From: Synergistaceae bacterium
GTDB lineage: Bacteria > Synergistota > Synergistia > Synergistales > Aminobacteriaceae
Direction of reading: 5' to 3'
Length of the DNA: 64,000 nucleotides
NCBI GenBank assembly: GCA_017540085.1
Contig: JAFYBQ010000030.1
Location: forward strand, 124,001-188,000
Part shown: one piece after another, positions 47,870 to 56,206 of the stretch
How positions within the stretch are numbered: position 1 is the stretch's first letter
Layout of the letters: every line of letters begins with the position of its first letter
Notes under the pieces: generated by a model
What the model saw: the letters and a program-made list of their open reading frames with translations, nothing else
The model's database searches: none
What the model was told of the DNA's origin: nothing
Program-made: the position numbers and the translations under genes

Positions 47870-49162
47870 ATGAAGCCTGAGAGATTCACCGCGTGCGTGT
47901 TCACGTTTGTGATTGGCGCGTTAATGCTGTCGGCGGTGTTCGGTTTCGCGTCAAACAAAATAAATCATGATGAGGAAGCACCCGGGCAGAGAATAAAAAT
48001 AGAATGGGAGAAGATTTACCCGTTTGAGATCAGCGCGGAAGAAATGCCCGCGAAAGATTCGCCGCTTGTGAAATTGTATGAGCATGTCAAAGAGCGTCTC
48101 GAATCTTACACATCAAAGGAAATGCCGGGCTATTACAGTCTCGTTGAGTCGGCCAAGAAATATGAGGATGTCTTGGGCTGGAACATGGTTCCTATATTTG
48201 ATTACAATGCGGTCGTACGGCTCAAGGACGGATATTTGACCTCATACACGCCAAGCCTTGATGTTAGGCATGACGCTGAAGCTGTGAAAGGGCTTGCGGA
48301 TTTCTGCGCCGGGAGGGGAATAGATTTCGCGTACATTAATTTTCCCACAAAAATCTGCGTGTCAGAGGACAAAGAAATTTCCGGGACTCTCGATTTCGCG
48401 AATCAGAACGCGGACAAATTTCTTGCCATGCTGAAAGATTCAGGCGTGAGAAATTATGACTTCCGGGAAAATTTGCACTTTAGTGCTATAGGGGGGGGGG
48501 GTATGAATCATCACGGGGCGTTCTTCATCACTGATCATCACTGGAAGCCGGAGACAGGACTATGGGCGGCGGGAGAGATACTCAAAATTCTGCGCTATGA
48601 TTTCGGATATGACGTTGAGCCGGAAATACTGAGGCCGGAAAATTTCAGGTACGTGATATATCCTGAATGGTTCTTAGGGTCAGCGGGGAAAAAATTGACA
48701 TTGGCACGGGCAAAGCCGGAGAACTTCACGCTGATATATCCTAAATTCACTGCCAACATAAAATTTGAGATACCCGGCAGGAATCTGGCTATGTCAGGAG
48801 ATTTCGCGATAACCTATAACATGAAGGATGTTGACACGAGAGACTATTACGGCAAGAATACTTACGCGGCATATATTTACGCGGACAATGCTCTGACGAG
48901 AATGGAGAACATGAATATACCGGGCGGCAAAAAGCTTCTCATTATCCACGAATCAATGTCAAACTGCATTATACCGTTTGTTGCGCTCGGAGTCAGCCAT
49001 ATCTACGCTATAGACCTTCGGCACTTCTCAGGGAGCCTGAAAAGATTCATTGAGCAGGAAAAACTCGATGCCGTTATAGTGATGTATTATGCGACTGTGC
49101 CGGGAAGGTATGCTAATCCGTCAGCAACAAAAGAAAACAAGAAATTATACGATTTCAGGTAA
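47870..49162 (+). CDS. DHHW/AlgX-like acyltransferase 6 (G11 tract, in frame)
   Basis: This 430-residue paralogue has signal anchor, EWEKIYPF and catalytic TDHHW. The Ser motif is HESMS, the most divergent of the six, but the Ser is kept. A run of eleven G (48491-48501) encodes Gly208-Gly211 just before MNHHG, about 15 residues ahead of the catalytic Asp. At 11 the frame is ON; at 10 it would read GTA-TGA exactly as in copy 1. GAGGTGAT precedes the ATG at 47870. It is the last of the array and is followed by a hairpin. Confidence 0.9.
   Translation: MKPERFTACVFTFVIGALMLSAVFGFASNKINHDEEAPGQRIKIEWEKIYPFEISAEEMPAKDSPLVKLYEHVKERLESYTSKEMPGYYSLVESAKKYEDVLGWNMVPIFDYNAVVRLKDGYLTSYTPSLDVRHDAEAVKGLADFCAGRGIDFAYINFPTKICVSEDKEISGTLDFANQNADKFLAMLKDSGVRNYDFRENLHFSAIGGGGMNHHGAFFITDHHWKPETGLWAAGEILKILRYDFGYDVEPEILRPENFRYVIYPEWFLGSAGKKLTLARAKPENFTLIYPKFTANIKFEIPGRNLAMSGDFAITYNMKDVDTRDYYGKNTYAAYIYADNALTRMENMNIPGGKKLLIIHESMSNCIIPFVALGVSHIYAIDLRHFSGSLKRFIEQEKLDAVIVMYYATVPGRYANPSATKENKKLYDFR
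48491..48501 (+). repeat. G11 homopolymer tract in DHHW gene 6
   Basis: Eleven consecutive G within the coding sequence, followed by TATGAATCAT, the same flank as the G10 tract in gene 1. In frame at this length. Confidence 0.97.
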
Positions 49163-49165
49163 CAA

Positions 49166-49197
49166 AAATCCCCCGGCCTATAAAAATCCGGGGGGGA
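49166..49197. terminator. Terminator between DHHW gene 6 and the minus-strand gene
   Basis: An 8-pair GC stem (49169-49176 with 49188-49197, spare G) lies between convergent stops. On the minus strand it is followed by ATTTTTG, so it works best for the minus-strand gene; on the plus strand only AATTTCT follows. Confidence 0.7.
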
Positions 49198-49203
49198 TAA
49201 TTT

Positions 49204-49971
49204 CTAGTTCGCTAACTTGCGGTACGTTCCCTTCAGGACAAAATCAGGGGATATTGCCTCGTTCCAGTCGTCCGTGTCAGAAATATTAACCTTCACAGCC
49301 CTCCGCGAAAATATCAGTTCGGCTTGGCATTCGCTGTAATTCGGGTCGGACAGCTCAAGAATATTCCCCTCAAGCCATCCTCTTGCCGTCCAGTGAACGC
49401 CGTCCTTGAAGCGGCTGAATGTAACCTCTAACTCGTCCGCGCTCCTGTCAGCAATTTTCACCGACAAAAATCCGCTGTCATTCTGGTATTCGCCCTCAAT
49501 GTCTGAGAGTCTAATCTCTGCCGGGAATCCCGGTTCCTGCTCTGATTCTGGTTCGGGTTCAGGTTCTGGGGCTGGCTCAGGCTTTCGGGACTGTGGCTGA
49601 GTCCTCTGACGGGGAGCCGGGGACGGGGCGCTGGAGTCTCTCAGCTCCTTTGCGATTCCGGGCAGCGAGTCGGCGCGGTCATTCGTGGCCATAGTGTAAG
49701 CCTCCATGCGTGAATAGCCGTCATTCATCAGAGCTTCGGCTTCCTCATCTCGCCCGGACTTTATCCACTCGCGCTGAAGTTTATCGAGGCGGGAAAATAT
49801 TTTCTTGGGAAGTGATTTCTTCAGCCCGGCCCAGACCTGATTCAGTCTCTTGTCGGCGGCTCTGAAATCCGCACTGCTCTTCCTCATCCTGATATACTCC
49901 GCATCGCTGAGAGCCATTGCCGGAGAAATCATCATCATCATCATCAATAACGCTGCAAAAAAACGCTTCAT
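49204..49971 (-). CDS. Secreted protein with LprI/DUF1311-like N-terminal region
   Basis: A signal peptide (1-20, with five Met in a row from an ATG repeat) leads to a helical domain at about 25-85. That domain has LNQVWAGLKKSLPKKI and LDKLQREWIKSGRDEEAE, resembling the LprI/DUF1311 family; some members bind and inhibit lysozyme. The usual Cys pair is not evident, so the match is partial. A Pro-Glu-rich linker (about 110-145) follows, then a C-terminal beta-rich domain of 105 residues that I do not recognise. It is probably periplasmic. It is convergent with the DHHW array. Confidence 0.7.
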   Translation of the reverse strand: MKRFFAALLMMMMMISPAMALSDAEYIRMRKSSADFRAADKRLNQVWAGLKKSLPKKIFSRLDKLQREWIKSGRDEEAEALMNDGYSRMEAYTMATNDRADSLPGIAKELRDSSAPSPAPRQRTQPQSRKPEPAPEPEPEPESEQEPGFPAEIRLSDIEGEYQNDSGFLSVKIADRSADELEVTFSRFKDGVHWTARGWLEGNILELSDPNYSECQAELIFSRRAVKVNISDTDDWNEAISPDFVLKGTYRKLAN

Positions 49972-50089
49972 TCTGAATGCCTCCTTAAAGTTAAGCGTAA
50001 AGTTTATTATACATTCAAGGGAAAATAAAGCTCATGACACAGAGTCGGAAACAGCCGCAAAAAAAATTCCCCTCCCGGATTTTCTCTGA

Positions 50090-50240
50090 GAAAAACTCCC
50101 TGTACTTCGGGTGCTTCTTCCCGTTCGGCGTTGGCGTGGTATATATCGCGGGCGTTTGCTATAATTTCCCTGTCCCTAGGATGAGTTAAGATTTCAGGCT
50201 CGAAGGATGAGTAGTGATACTCTGTCTGACAGCAGAAAAA
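50090..50240 (-). pseudogene. Decayed fragment similar to ispE
   Basis: On the minus strand this stretch encodes ARDIYHANAER followed by EEAPEV. The ispE gene 1.3 kb away encodes ARDIYYANAGR and KKHPKY. At DNA level 50103-50119 matches 51433-51449 at 16 of 17 bases, and 50121-50154 matches 51492-51525 at 28 of 34, with about 42 bases missing between the blocks. The sequence beyond is not alignable by eye. It fills the gap 49972-50262, otherwise empty except for a possible minus-strand TATAAT at 50011-50006. Confidence 0.5.
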
Positions 50241-50262
50241 TTCAGAAGAAAGGATGTTGACA

Positions 50263-51264
50263 ATGACAAAAAACGCGACTAAAAGACTACGGACTACGGA
50301 GAGAATCTGCCGTTTTGCCAAAAGACTGCGACATCTCTTTTCGTTTAATACGCTTTATGTGCTTTTCTACCTAATTAGAAATTTCTTTACTCACGATGTA
50401 ATCTTCACAAGAAGCTGAGTCAAGAGAAAAAAATTTGAAACTGTCCTCCCATACAACTGGGGAGATGAGCTAAACAAGTATTTCATAGAGTTCATAACAG
50501 GCAGGAAAGTAGTCCTCATGGATTATGCTTTTCCGATAAAGCATTATTCAATGATTGGAAGCGTGCTGAGTTTCTACAGCCAGTACAAAGCTGTTGTGTA
50601 CGGCTCCGGCTTGATCGAAGGCTCACTGAAAGTAAGAGGAACTCCAGAGAAAATAATCAGCGTGAGAGGCCCTCTTACACGCCAGGCATTAATCCAGAAA
50701 GGCTTTGACTGCCCGGAAAAATACGGCGATCCCGCCATGCTTCTTCCTGTCTTCTATTCACCGTCCAGAAAAAAACAAAATCATATGCTGGTCATTCCGC
50801 ACAGGAGAACTTACGCGCATAACAGACACAATGCCCCGCTGACAGAGCTTCAGGAAAAATATCATTGCAGAGCGATAACAATGACAGCTTATGACAAGTG
50901 GACAGATATTATTGACGAAATTGCGGGAAGCGATTTTGTGATGTCGGAGTCCCTGCACGGCGTGATTGTCTCGGAGACATATAACGTTCCGTGCTTATGG
51001 GTTGAGTTCAGCGACCACAGGACAGGATTTTTCCATACAAGCCCTGACTGGAGCTTCAAGTTCAGGGACTTCTACGAGTCTATAGGCAAGCACGACATGA
51101 GCAGCATGAAACTTTACGAGGGTTTCAATTTTGATGACATATTGAGGGCAAAAGACAAATGGAGGCCGGGAAAAATTGATTACGCCGAACTTCTGTCGCT
51201 GTTCCCGTTCGAGATAAAACCCGAATTCCTTCCGCGCATAAAAAAATTCCTCCCGGGCAGTTAA
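50263..51264 (+). pseudogene. Polysaccharide pyruvyl transferase family gene with in-frame TGA
   Basis: Members of this family add ketal-linked pyruvate to cell-surface polysaccharides. The frame opens at the ATG at 50263 (AAGGA upstream), meets TGA at 50416-50418 (codon 52), and continues in the same frame with VLPYNWGDELNKYF, the family N-terminal motif, to the stop at 51262-51264. Further family segments are SVRGPLTRQAL and SDFVMSESLHGVIVSE. The whole is 334 codons, a normal length. An ATG at 50518 could yield a 248-residue piece lacking the N-terminal motif. TGA is a normal stop in this genome, so the gene is probably inactive. Confidence 0.8.
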
Positions 51265-51278
51265 CGCTCAGGAGGAAT
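51240..51278 (-). terminator. Intrinsic terminator of the ilvE-ispE operon
   Basis: On the minus strand an 8-pair stem (51278-51271 with 51253-51246), extendable by a few pairs, is followed by T6-T7. It overlaps the 3' end of the convergent pyruvyl transferase gene. Confidence 0.75.
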
Positions 51279-51289
51279 CCGTTCAGCCG

Positions 51290-52078
51290 CTAGAAATACA
51301 GCACGTGCTTCACGTAAGAAGGCCACGAGAATTTCACGGACTCTTTCAGCACCGCAAATGCCGCGCTCCCGGAGCCTGTTACGCCCCAGCAGTCAGCATC
51401 AGCAGTCTCAAACATGCGGAAAAGCTCGTTATATTTCGGGTGCTTCTTGGTCAGCACTTTCAGAAAATCATTCGGGAGAAGTCCGACTTTCCGTCCGGCG
51501 TTGGCGTAATATATATCCCGCGCCTCAGTCCGGGCGAGCATTATTCCGACCTCGTAGCCGAGTGCGTCAAGTTCAGCGTAGGCCGATTTCGTTTCCGTCT
51601 CCCAGTTCGGAATCGCTATTACCCCGTGAATTTCGTGAGTCTTCACCGGCTCTATGTGATCCCCGATTCCCGACACAAGCGCAAATTTATTCCCCGAACA
51701 AAGGAACGGCACATCAGCTCCGACTTTGGCCGCAACTCTCTCTGCACCGAACAATATCAGCACCGCCGCGGCATTCCCCGAACCCGCTCCGAGTCCTGAG
51801 CCGGGCGGAATGCTCTTGTGTATCTTCACATTGAGAGGCGGAATCTTGAAGCCTTCCTCACGGGCAACCCGCAGGGCTTTGGCTACGATATTTTCACCCT
51901 TCAGCGGAATATTTGCGCTCACGATGTCGATTCCCGCTGTCGACTCCGAAATGTACAGCACATCCCCGGAAGGTATCTTCATGAATGTCGACACGAGATT
52001 GTGATAGCCGTCCGAACGCTTGCCCACAACGCGCAGTGTTAGGTTCAGTTTCGCGAATGTCGGAAGGATTAAACGCAT
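51290..52078 (-). CDS. ispE: 4-diphosphocytidyl-2-C-methyl-D-erythritol kinase
   Basis: IspE phosphorylates CDP-methylerythritol in the MEP isoprenoid pathway. The GHMP-kinase motifs are present: AKLNLTLRVVGKRSDGYHNL at the N-terminus, the ATP-binding PPGSGLGAGSGNAAA (near residues 90-105), GADVPFLCSG, and the C-terminal GVTGSGSAAFAVL. At 262 residues it is about 20 shorter than usual, with the helix between the ATP loop and GADVPF reduced. The ATG overlaps the end of the aminotransferase gene by 10 bases, so the two are coupled although metabolically unrelated. Confidence 0.92.
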   Translation of the reverse strand: MRLILPTFAKLNLTLRVVGKRSDGYHNLVSTFMKIPSGDVLYISESTAGIDIVSANIPLKGENIVAKALRVAREEGFKIPPLNVKIHKSIPPGSGLGAGSGNAAAVLILFGAERVAAKVGADVPFLCSGNKFALVSGIGDHIEPVKTHEIHGVIAIPNWETETKSAYAELDALGYEVGIMLARTEARDIYYANAGRKVGLLPNDFLKVLTKKHPKYNELFRMFETADADCWGVTGSGSAAFAVLKESVKFSWPSYVKHVLYF

Positions 52079-53133
52079 TCCGTCCAGCCGAACGGATCAG
52101 GCCGCTTCCCCCACTGTATTCCGGTCAATTCGTCGTAAAGTTTCTGCGCGGTCTCGCCTATCTCGAAATTGTTGACGGTGTACTTTTTCCCGTTGTAGAA
52201 AAGCTCCCCGATCGGTGAAATTACAGCCGCCGTTCCTGTACCGAATGCCTCCTCAAGTCCGCCGTCCTCAGCCGCTGACATAAGCTCGTCAACACTCAGC
52301 AGCCTTTCTTCAGCAGGGACTCCCCAGTGCCGCAATACTTCAAGGCAGGATTTGCGCGTGATTCCGCTGAGGATTGAGCCGTTCTCAAGAGATGGTGTTA
52401 CGACTGTCCCGCGAATCTTGAACATTACATTCATTGCTCCGACTTCCTCAATGTATTTGCGGTGTACCCCGTCAAGCCACAAGACCTGCGAATATCCTTT
52501 CTCCATTGCCCTGTCTCCGGCGCGGTTGGAGGCGGCGTAATTCCCTCCGCATTTCGTATAGCCTGTCCCGCCGCGCACCGCTCTTACGTCCTCAGTCTCA
52601 AGCATGATTTTCACGGGCTTGATTCCCTCAGCAAAATAACTCGCGCTAGGGGAAAGAATTATCACGAATATAGCCTTGTGGATTCCGTGGAGGGCTAATT
52701 CCTCGTCAGTCGCAAAAATGAACGGGCGAATGTATAACGATGTCCCCTCGCTTGAAGGCACCCATGAAGAATCAATCCTCACAAGCTCCCGGACTGCCTC
52801 AAGAAATATATCGTTGGGAATCTGAGGGAGTCCGATTCTTTCGGCTGACACGTTGATTCGCTTGGCGTTCTCGCCCGGCCTGAAAAGGTGTATTGACCCG
52901 TCCGCCCAGCGGTATGCCTTCATTCCCTCGAAAACTGTATTGGCGTACTGTATTCCGTCCCCTGACGGCATGAGCGACAACGGGCCGTAGGGAACTATGC
53001 GCGGATTGTGCCATTTCTCCGAGTCGGTGTAGTCCATGATGAACATATGGTCGGTGAAGATTTTTCCGAAGCCAAGCTCGTTTTCAGGCGGCATTTTTCC
53101 GGGGTGCGGATTCTTGGTTATGGCAATCTGCAT
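52069..53133 (-). CDS. ilvE: Branched-chain amino acid aminotransferase
   Basis: This PLP-dependent class IV aminotransferase moves amino groups between glutamate and leucine, isoleucine or valine. At 354 residues it is the longer BCAT type also found in eukaryotes. The catalytic Lys is in TKCGGNYAASNRAGD; EEVGAMNVMF and GTGTAAVISPIG are the cofactor and substrate-binding segments. The gene has its own ribosome site (AGGAG), heads a two-gene minus-strand operon with ispE, and is separated from the MgtC gene by 42 bases. Confidence 0.94.
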   Translation of the reverse strand: MQIAITKNPHPGKMPPENELGFGKIFTDHMFIMDYTDSEKWHNPRIVPYGPLSLMPSGDGIQYANTVFEGMKAYRWADGSIHLFRPGENAKRINVSAERIGLPQIPNDIFLEAVRELVRIDSSWVPSSEGTSLYIRPFIFATDEELALHGIHKAIFVIILSPSASYFAEGIKPVKIMLETEDVRAVRGGTGYTKCGGNYAASNRAGDRAMEKGYSQVLWLDGVHRKYIEEVGAMNVMFKIRGTVVTPSLENGSILSGITRKSCLEVLRHWGVPAEERLLSVDELMSAAEDGGLEEAFGTGTAAVISPIGELFYNGKKYTVNNFEIGETAQKLYDELTGIQWGKRPDPFGWTECV

Positions 53134-53175
53134 ATGAAAATATATCTCCTTTTGCGTGTGGATTTTGCGAATATT

Positions 53176-53910
53176 CTAGCTCATTTCCTCGATATAGTGA
53201 ATATAATCGAGCGACCGCAATGCCTCAATAATATCATTATGGCTCTTGTACTTCCTGAAGTCCGAGTCGCTTATTGAGATTGAGACCGAGTACACGCTAA
53301 GACCCGAATTTGCATAGGCAGGATTTGACTCTATGTCGTCAATCATCATCCCTAAGCGGCGAATCGTCGTAACAAAATCTTGAAGGTTATAGCTGTTCCG
53401 CAGCTCTAAATGAAGCTCGAAATGATTGGAGCGGTCTTTGAGAATCACTTCAGCTTTCGGCAATTGCGATATACAGAATATCAGCGCGGTGAATGACGCT
53501 ATGCCGATTGTGTACAGCCCGCACCCTATTGCGAGTCCCACAATACCGCAGGCCCACAGCCCCGCCGATGTCGTGAGGCCCTTTATCTGACTCCGTGAGC
53601 TGAATAATATTGAGTTACCGCTCAACATTGCCACAGACACAACAGCCGCCGCCGAAATTATCGGGATATTGCTTTGGCTGACGGCCATAACGCACGAGTC
53701 AATCATGGCCGAAACCGCGCAGCCCATTGACGCAATAATGAACGTCCGCAAGCCCGCTGAATGTCTTTTGCTCGAACGCTCCCAGCCGATTATTGACGCA
53801 AGAATTATCACGAGGGCTATACGGAACATTACAGAGTAAACATTTACGCCCGATGACCATCCGCCGAGAAGGTTTGCGATATAGTCATCGGTGAAAGGAT
53901 TATTGTCCAT
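53176..53910 (-). CDS. MgtC/SapB family membrane protein
   Basis: This 244-residue protein has about five helices in the first 150 residues with the MgtC signature LASIIGWERSSKRHSAGLRTF near the N-terminus, then a cytoplasmic domain of about 90 residues with an ACT-like beta-alpha pattern. MgtC proteins modulate ATP synthase activity and magnesium or phosphate balance; the exact role here is unknown. It may be transcribed together with ilvE and ispE downstream. Confidence 0.85.
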   Translation of the reverse strand: MDNNPFTDDYIANLLGGWSSGVNVYSVMFRIALVIILASIIGWERSSKRHSAGLRTFIIASMGCAVSAMIDSCVMAVSQSNIPIISAAAVVSVAMLSGNSILFSSRSQIKGLTTSAGLWACGIVGLAIGCGLYTIGIASFTALIFCISQLPKAEVILKDRSNHFELHLELRNSYNLQDFVTTIRRLGMMIDDIESNPAYANSGLSVYSVSISISDSDFRKYKSHNDIIEALRSLDYIHYIEEMS

Positions 53911-54026
53911 TGGGAATCATCTCCGTGAAAGTTTGTATTAAGCCGAAATATTATCACAAAAATTTTTCTGAGGCGGTATACTATTAGCCATCCTCACAAA
54001 AGCACATCAAGAAGGAGAAATTTATC

Positions 54027-55502
54027 ATGAACCTGAAAGATTACGAGTTCTGGTTTGTCGTAGGGAGTCAGTATCTCTACGGCCCGGAAGTTCTCGAAAC
54101 CGTAGCAAAACGCGCCCAGGAAATGGCCGACACCCTCAACGCCTCCGGCAATCTCCCCTGCAAAATAATCTACAAGGTTACAGCCAAGACAAACGCGGAA
54201 ATCTCAGACGTTATCCGCGAGGCAAATTATGACAAGAAATGCGCGGGGATTATTACGTGGTGCCACACTTTCAGCCCGTCAAAAATGTGGATCAACGGAC
54301 TCGCTCACCTTCAGAAGGCGTGGTGCCACTTTGCGACACAGTACAACCGCGAAATTCCGAATGATGAGATCGATATGGACTTCATGAATCTGAATCAGGC
54401 GGCGCATGGAGACCGTGAGCACGGATTCATAGGCGCAAGGCTCAGAGCACCCCGCAAAATTATCGCGGGATTCTGGCAGGACGCGGACATTCAGAAAAGG
54501 TTAGGCCATTGGATGAGGAGTGCCGCCGGGGCTGAGTTCTCCAAAACGTTAAAGGTTATGCGTTTCGGGGACAACATGAGAGAAGTTGCAGTAACAGAAG
54601 GCGACAAAGTAGAAGTTCAGACAAAACTCGGCTGGCAGGTCAACACATGGGCAGTCGGGAAACTCGTCGAAATCATGAACGCCGTAACAGACTCAGAAAT
54701 TGACGCGCTCATGAAAGAATATGAGTCCCTCTACGAAATCGCAACGGATAACATTGAGGCAATACGCTATCAGGCGCGGGAAGAGATTGCCATGAAGAAG
54801 ATGTTAGACGCTGAAGGCTGTTGCGCGTTCTCGAACACATTTCAGGATTTGTACGGCATGAGACAGTTACCGGGAATTGCGACTCAGCATTTGCTTGCGA
54901 CTGGCTACGGCTACGGCGCGGAAGGTGATTGGAAGGTCGCGGCCATGACAGCAATAATCAAGTTCATGACTCAGGGACTCAAAGGCGGCTCGGCGTTCAT
55001 GGAGGACTATACGTATCACCTTGTCCCCGGAAACGAGTACAGTCTCGGAGCGCACATGCTTGAAGTTTGCCCGTCAGTAGCGGCAGGAAGACCCCGCATT
55101 GAGGTTCACCCGCTCGGAATCGGAGACAGGGAAGACCCCGCCAGACTCGTTTTTGAGGGGCGCGAAGGGAAAGCGGTTGCGGTGAGTCTTGTTGACATGG
55201 GCGGAAGACTGCGCCTAATCTGCCAGGATATAGAGTGCGTGAAGCCGATTATGCCAATGCCGAATTTGCCCGTTGCCCGCGTAATGTGGAAGGCTCTTCC
55301 CGACCTCAAGAAGGGAATCGAGTGCTGGATTCTTGCAGGCGGCGCACATCACACTACACTGAGCTATGACGCTGACGCGGAAATGATAAAGGACTGGGCG
55401 CGGATTATGGATATTGAGTTCGTCCACATCGGCAAAGACACAACGCCCGAAAGCCTAGAGCGTGATTTATTCCTTGCCGATCTTGCGTGGAAGCTGAAGT
55501 AA
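54027..55502 (+). CDS. araA: L-arabinose isomerase
   Basis: AraA converts L-arabinose to L-ribulose. At 491 residues the length fits. Family segments are [11 protein letters not shown] at the N-terminus, [17 protein letters not shown] near residue 185, [14 protein letters not shown] with the metal-binding Glu, and the His-containing [13 protein letters not shown] near the C-terminus. A GAAGGAG ribosome site precedes the ATG. araD follows after 2 bases, so they are co-translated. No ribulokinase gene (araB) is in the window. Confidence 0.97.
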   Translation: MNLKDYEFWFVVGSQYLYGPEVLETVAKRAQEMADTLNASGNLPCKIIYKVTAKTNAEISDVIREANYDKKCAGIITWCHTFSPSKMWINGLAHLQKAWCHFATQYNREIPNDEIDMDFMNLNQAAHGDREHGFIGARLRAPRKIIAGFWQDADIQKRLGHWMRSAAGAEFSKTLKVMRFGDNMREVAVTEGDKVEVQTKLGWQVNTWAVGKLVEIMNAVTDSEIDALMKEYESLYEIATDNIEAIRYQAREEIAMKKMLDAEGCCAFSNTFQDLYGMRQLPGIATQHLLATGYGYGAEGDWKVAAMTAIIKFMTQGLKGGSAFMEDYTYHLVPGNEYSLGAHMLEVCPSVAAGRPRIEVHPLGIGDREDPARLVFEGREGKAVAVSLVDMGGRLRLICQDIECVKPIMPMPNLPVARVMWKALPDLKKGIECWILAGGAHHTTLSYDADAEMIKDWARIMDIEFVHIGKDTTPESLERDLFLADLAWKLK

Positions 55503-55504
55503 TC

Positions 55505-56206
55505 ATGATACTGAAGGAATTACGCGAGGAAGTTTACCGCGCCAACATGGAGCTGCCTAAGCGCGGGCTTGTCGTCTACACATGGGGCAATGTCTCCGGG
55601 ATTGACCGCGAAAAGGGACTCGTAGTCATTAAGCCGTCAGGAGTCGAATATGAAGACCTCACGCCGGAAAATCTCGTAATTGTCGATATGGATTGCAGGA
55701 TTGTTGAAGGGAACATGAATCCGTCATCCGACACAAAGACTCATGTTGAGCTGTACAGGACATTTCCCGGCCTCGGCGGGATCGTCCACACCCACAGCCC
55801 TCACGCTGTAGCCTGGGCGCAGGCAGGGCGCGATATTCCCTGCTACGGAACGACACACGCGGATTACTTCTACGGCGCTGTACCATGCACGAGAAATTTA
55901 ACGGCTCAGGAAGTCGATGAAGATTACGAGCTGAACACGGGGAAGGTTATCGCAGAGACCTTCACGGAGCGCAAATTAGACCCTCTTGCGGTGCCGGGGG
56001 TGATATGCCGCTCTCACGGGCCTTTCACATGGGGGAAAAACGCGGCTCAGGCTGTGTATCATGCTGTCGTTCTTGAGGAAGTCGCGAAAATGGCAATGTA
56101 CACCGTGAACATTTCCGCCCATGCTCCCGAAGCCCCGCAGTATGTGCAGGATAAGCACTATCTCCGAAAGCACGGGCCGAATGCATATTACGGGCAGAAA
56201 AACTAG
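55505..56206 (+). CDS. araD: L-ribulose-5-phosphate 4-epimerase
   Basis: AraD makes D-xylulose 5-phosphate, linking arabinose to the pentose phosphate pathway. It is a class II aldolase/epimerase fold. Zinc ligands are seen as HTHSPHA (near residues 93-98) and RSHGPF (near 170); GNVSGID and KPSG bind phosphate. The ATG at 55505 is preferred over an in-frame codon at 55487 inside araA. The last bases, CTAG, are shared with the galM stop on the other strand. Confidence 0.96.
   Translation: MILKELREEVYRANMELPKRGLVVYTWGNVSGIDREKGLVVIKPSGVEYEDLTPENLVIVDMDCRIVEGNMNPSSDTKTHVELYRTFPGLGGIVHTHSPHAVAWAQAGRDIPCYGTTHADYFYGAVPCTRNLTAQEVDEDYELNTGKVIAETFTERKLDPLAVPGVICRSHGPFTWGKNAAQAVYHAVVLEEVAKMAMYTVNISAHAPEAPQYVQDKHYLRKHGPNAYYGQKN

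Noticed and set aside
41519-49162. DHHW array as one gene cut up by frameshifts
   Set aside because: Each of the six units has its own start, signal anchor and catalytic residues and is separated by a stop and a ribosome site, so they are tandem paralogues.
49921-49950. ATG trinucleotide repeat in the signal peptide of the LprI-like protein as a phase switch
   Set aside because: A change by whole triplets only alters the number of Met residues and does not shift the frame.
50007-50321. Minus-strand 104-codon frame as a real small membrane protein
   Set aside because: Its middle matches ispE with a deletion, and its ends overlap the pyruvyl transferase start region. It is better read as a decayed fragment.
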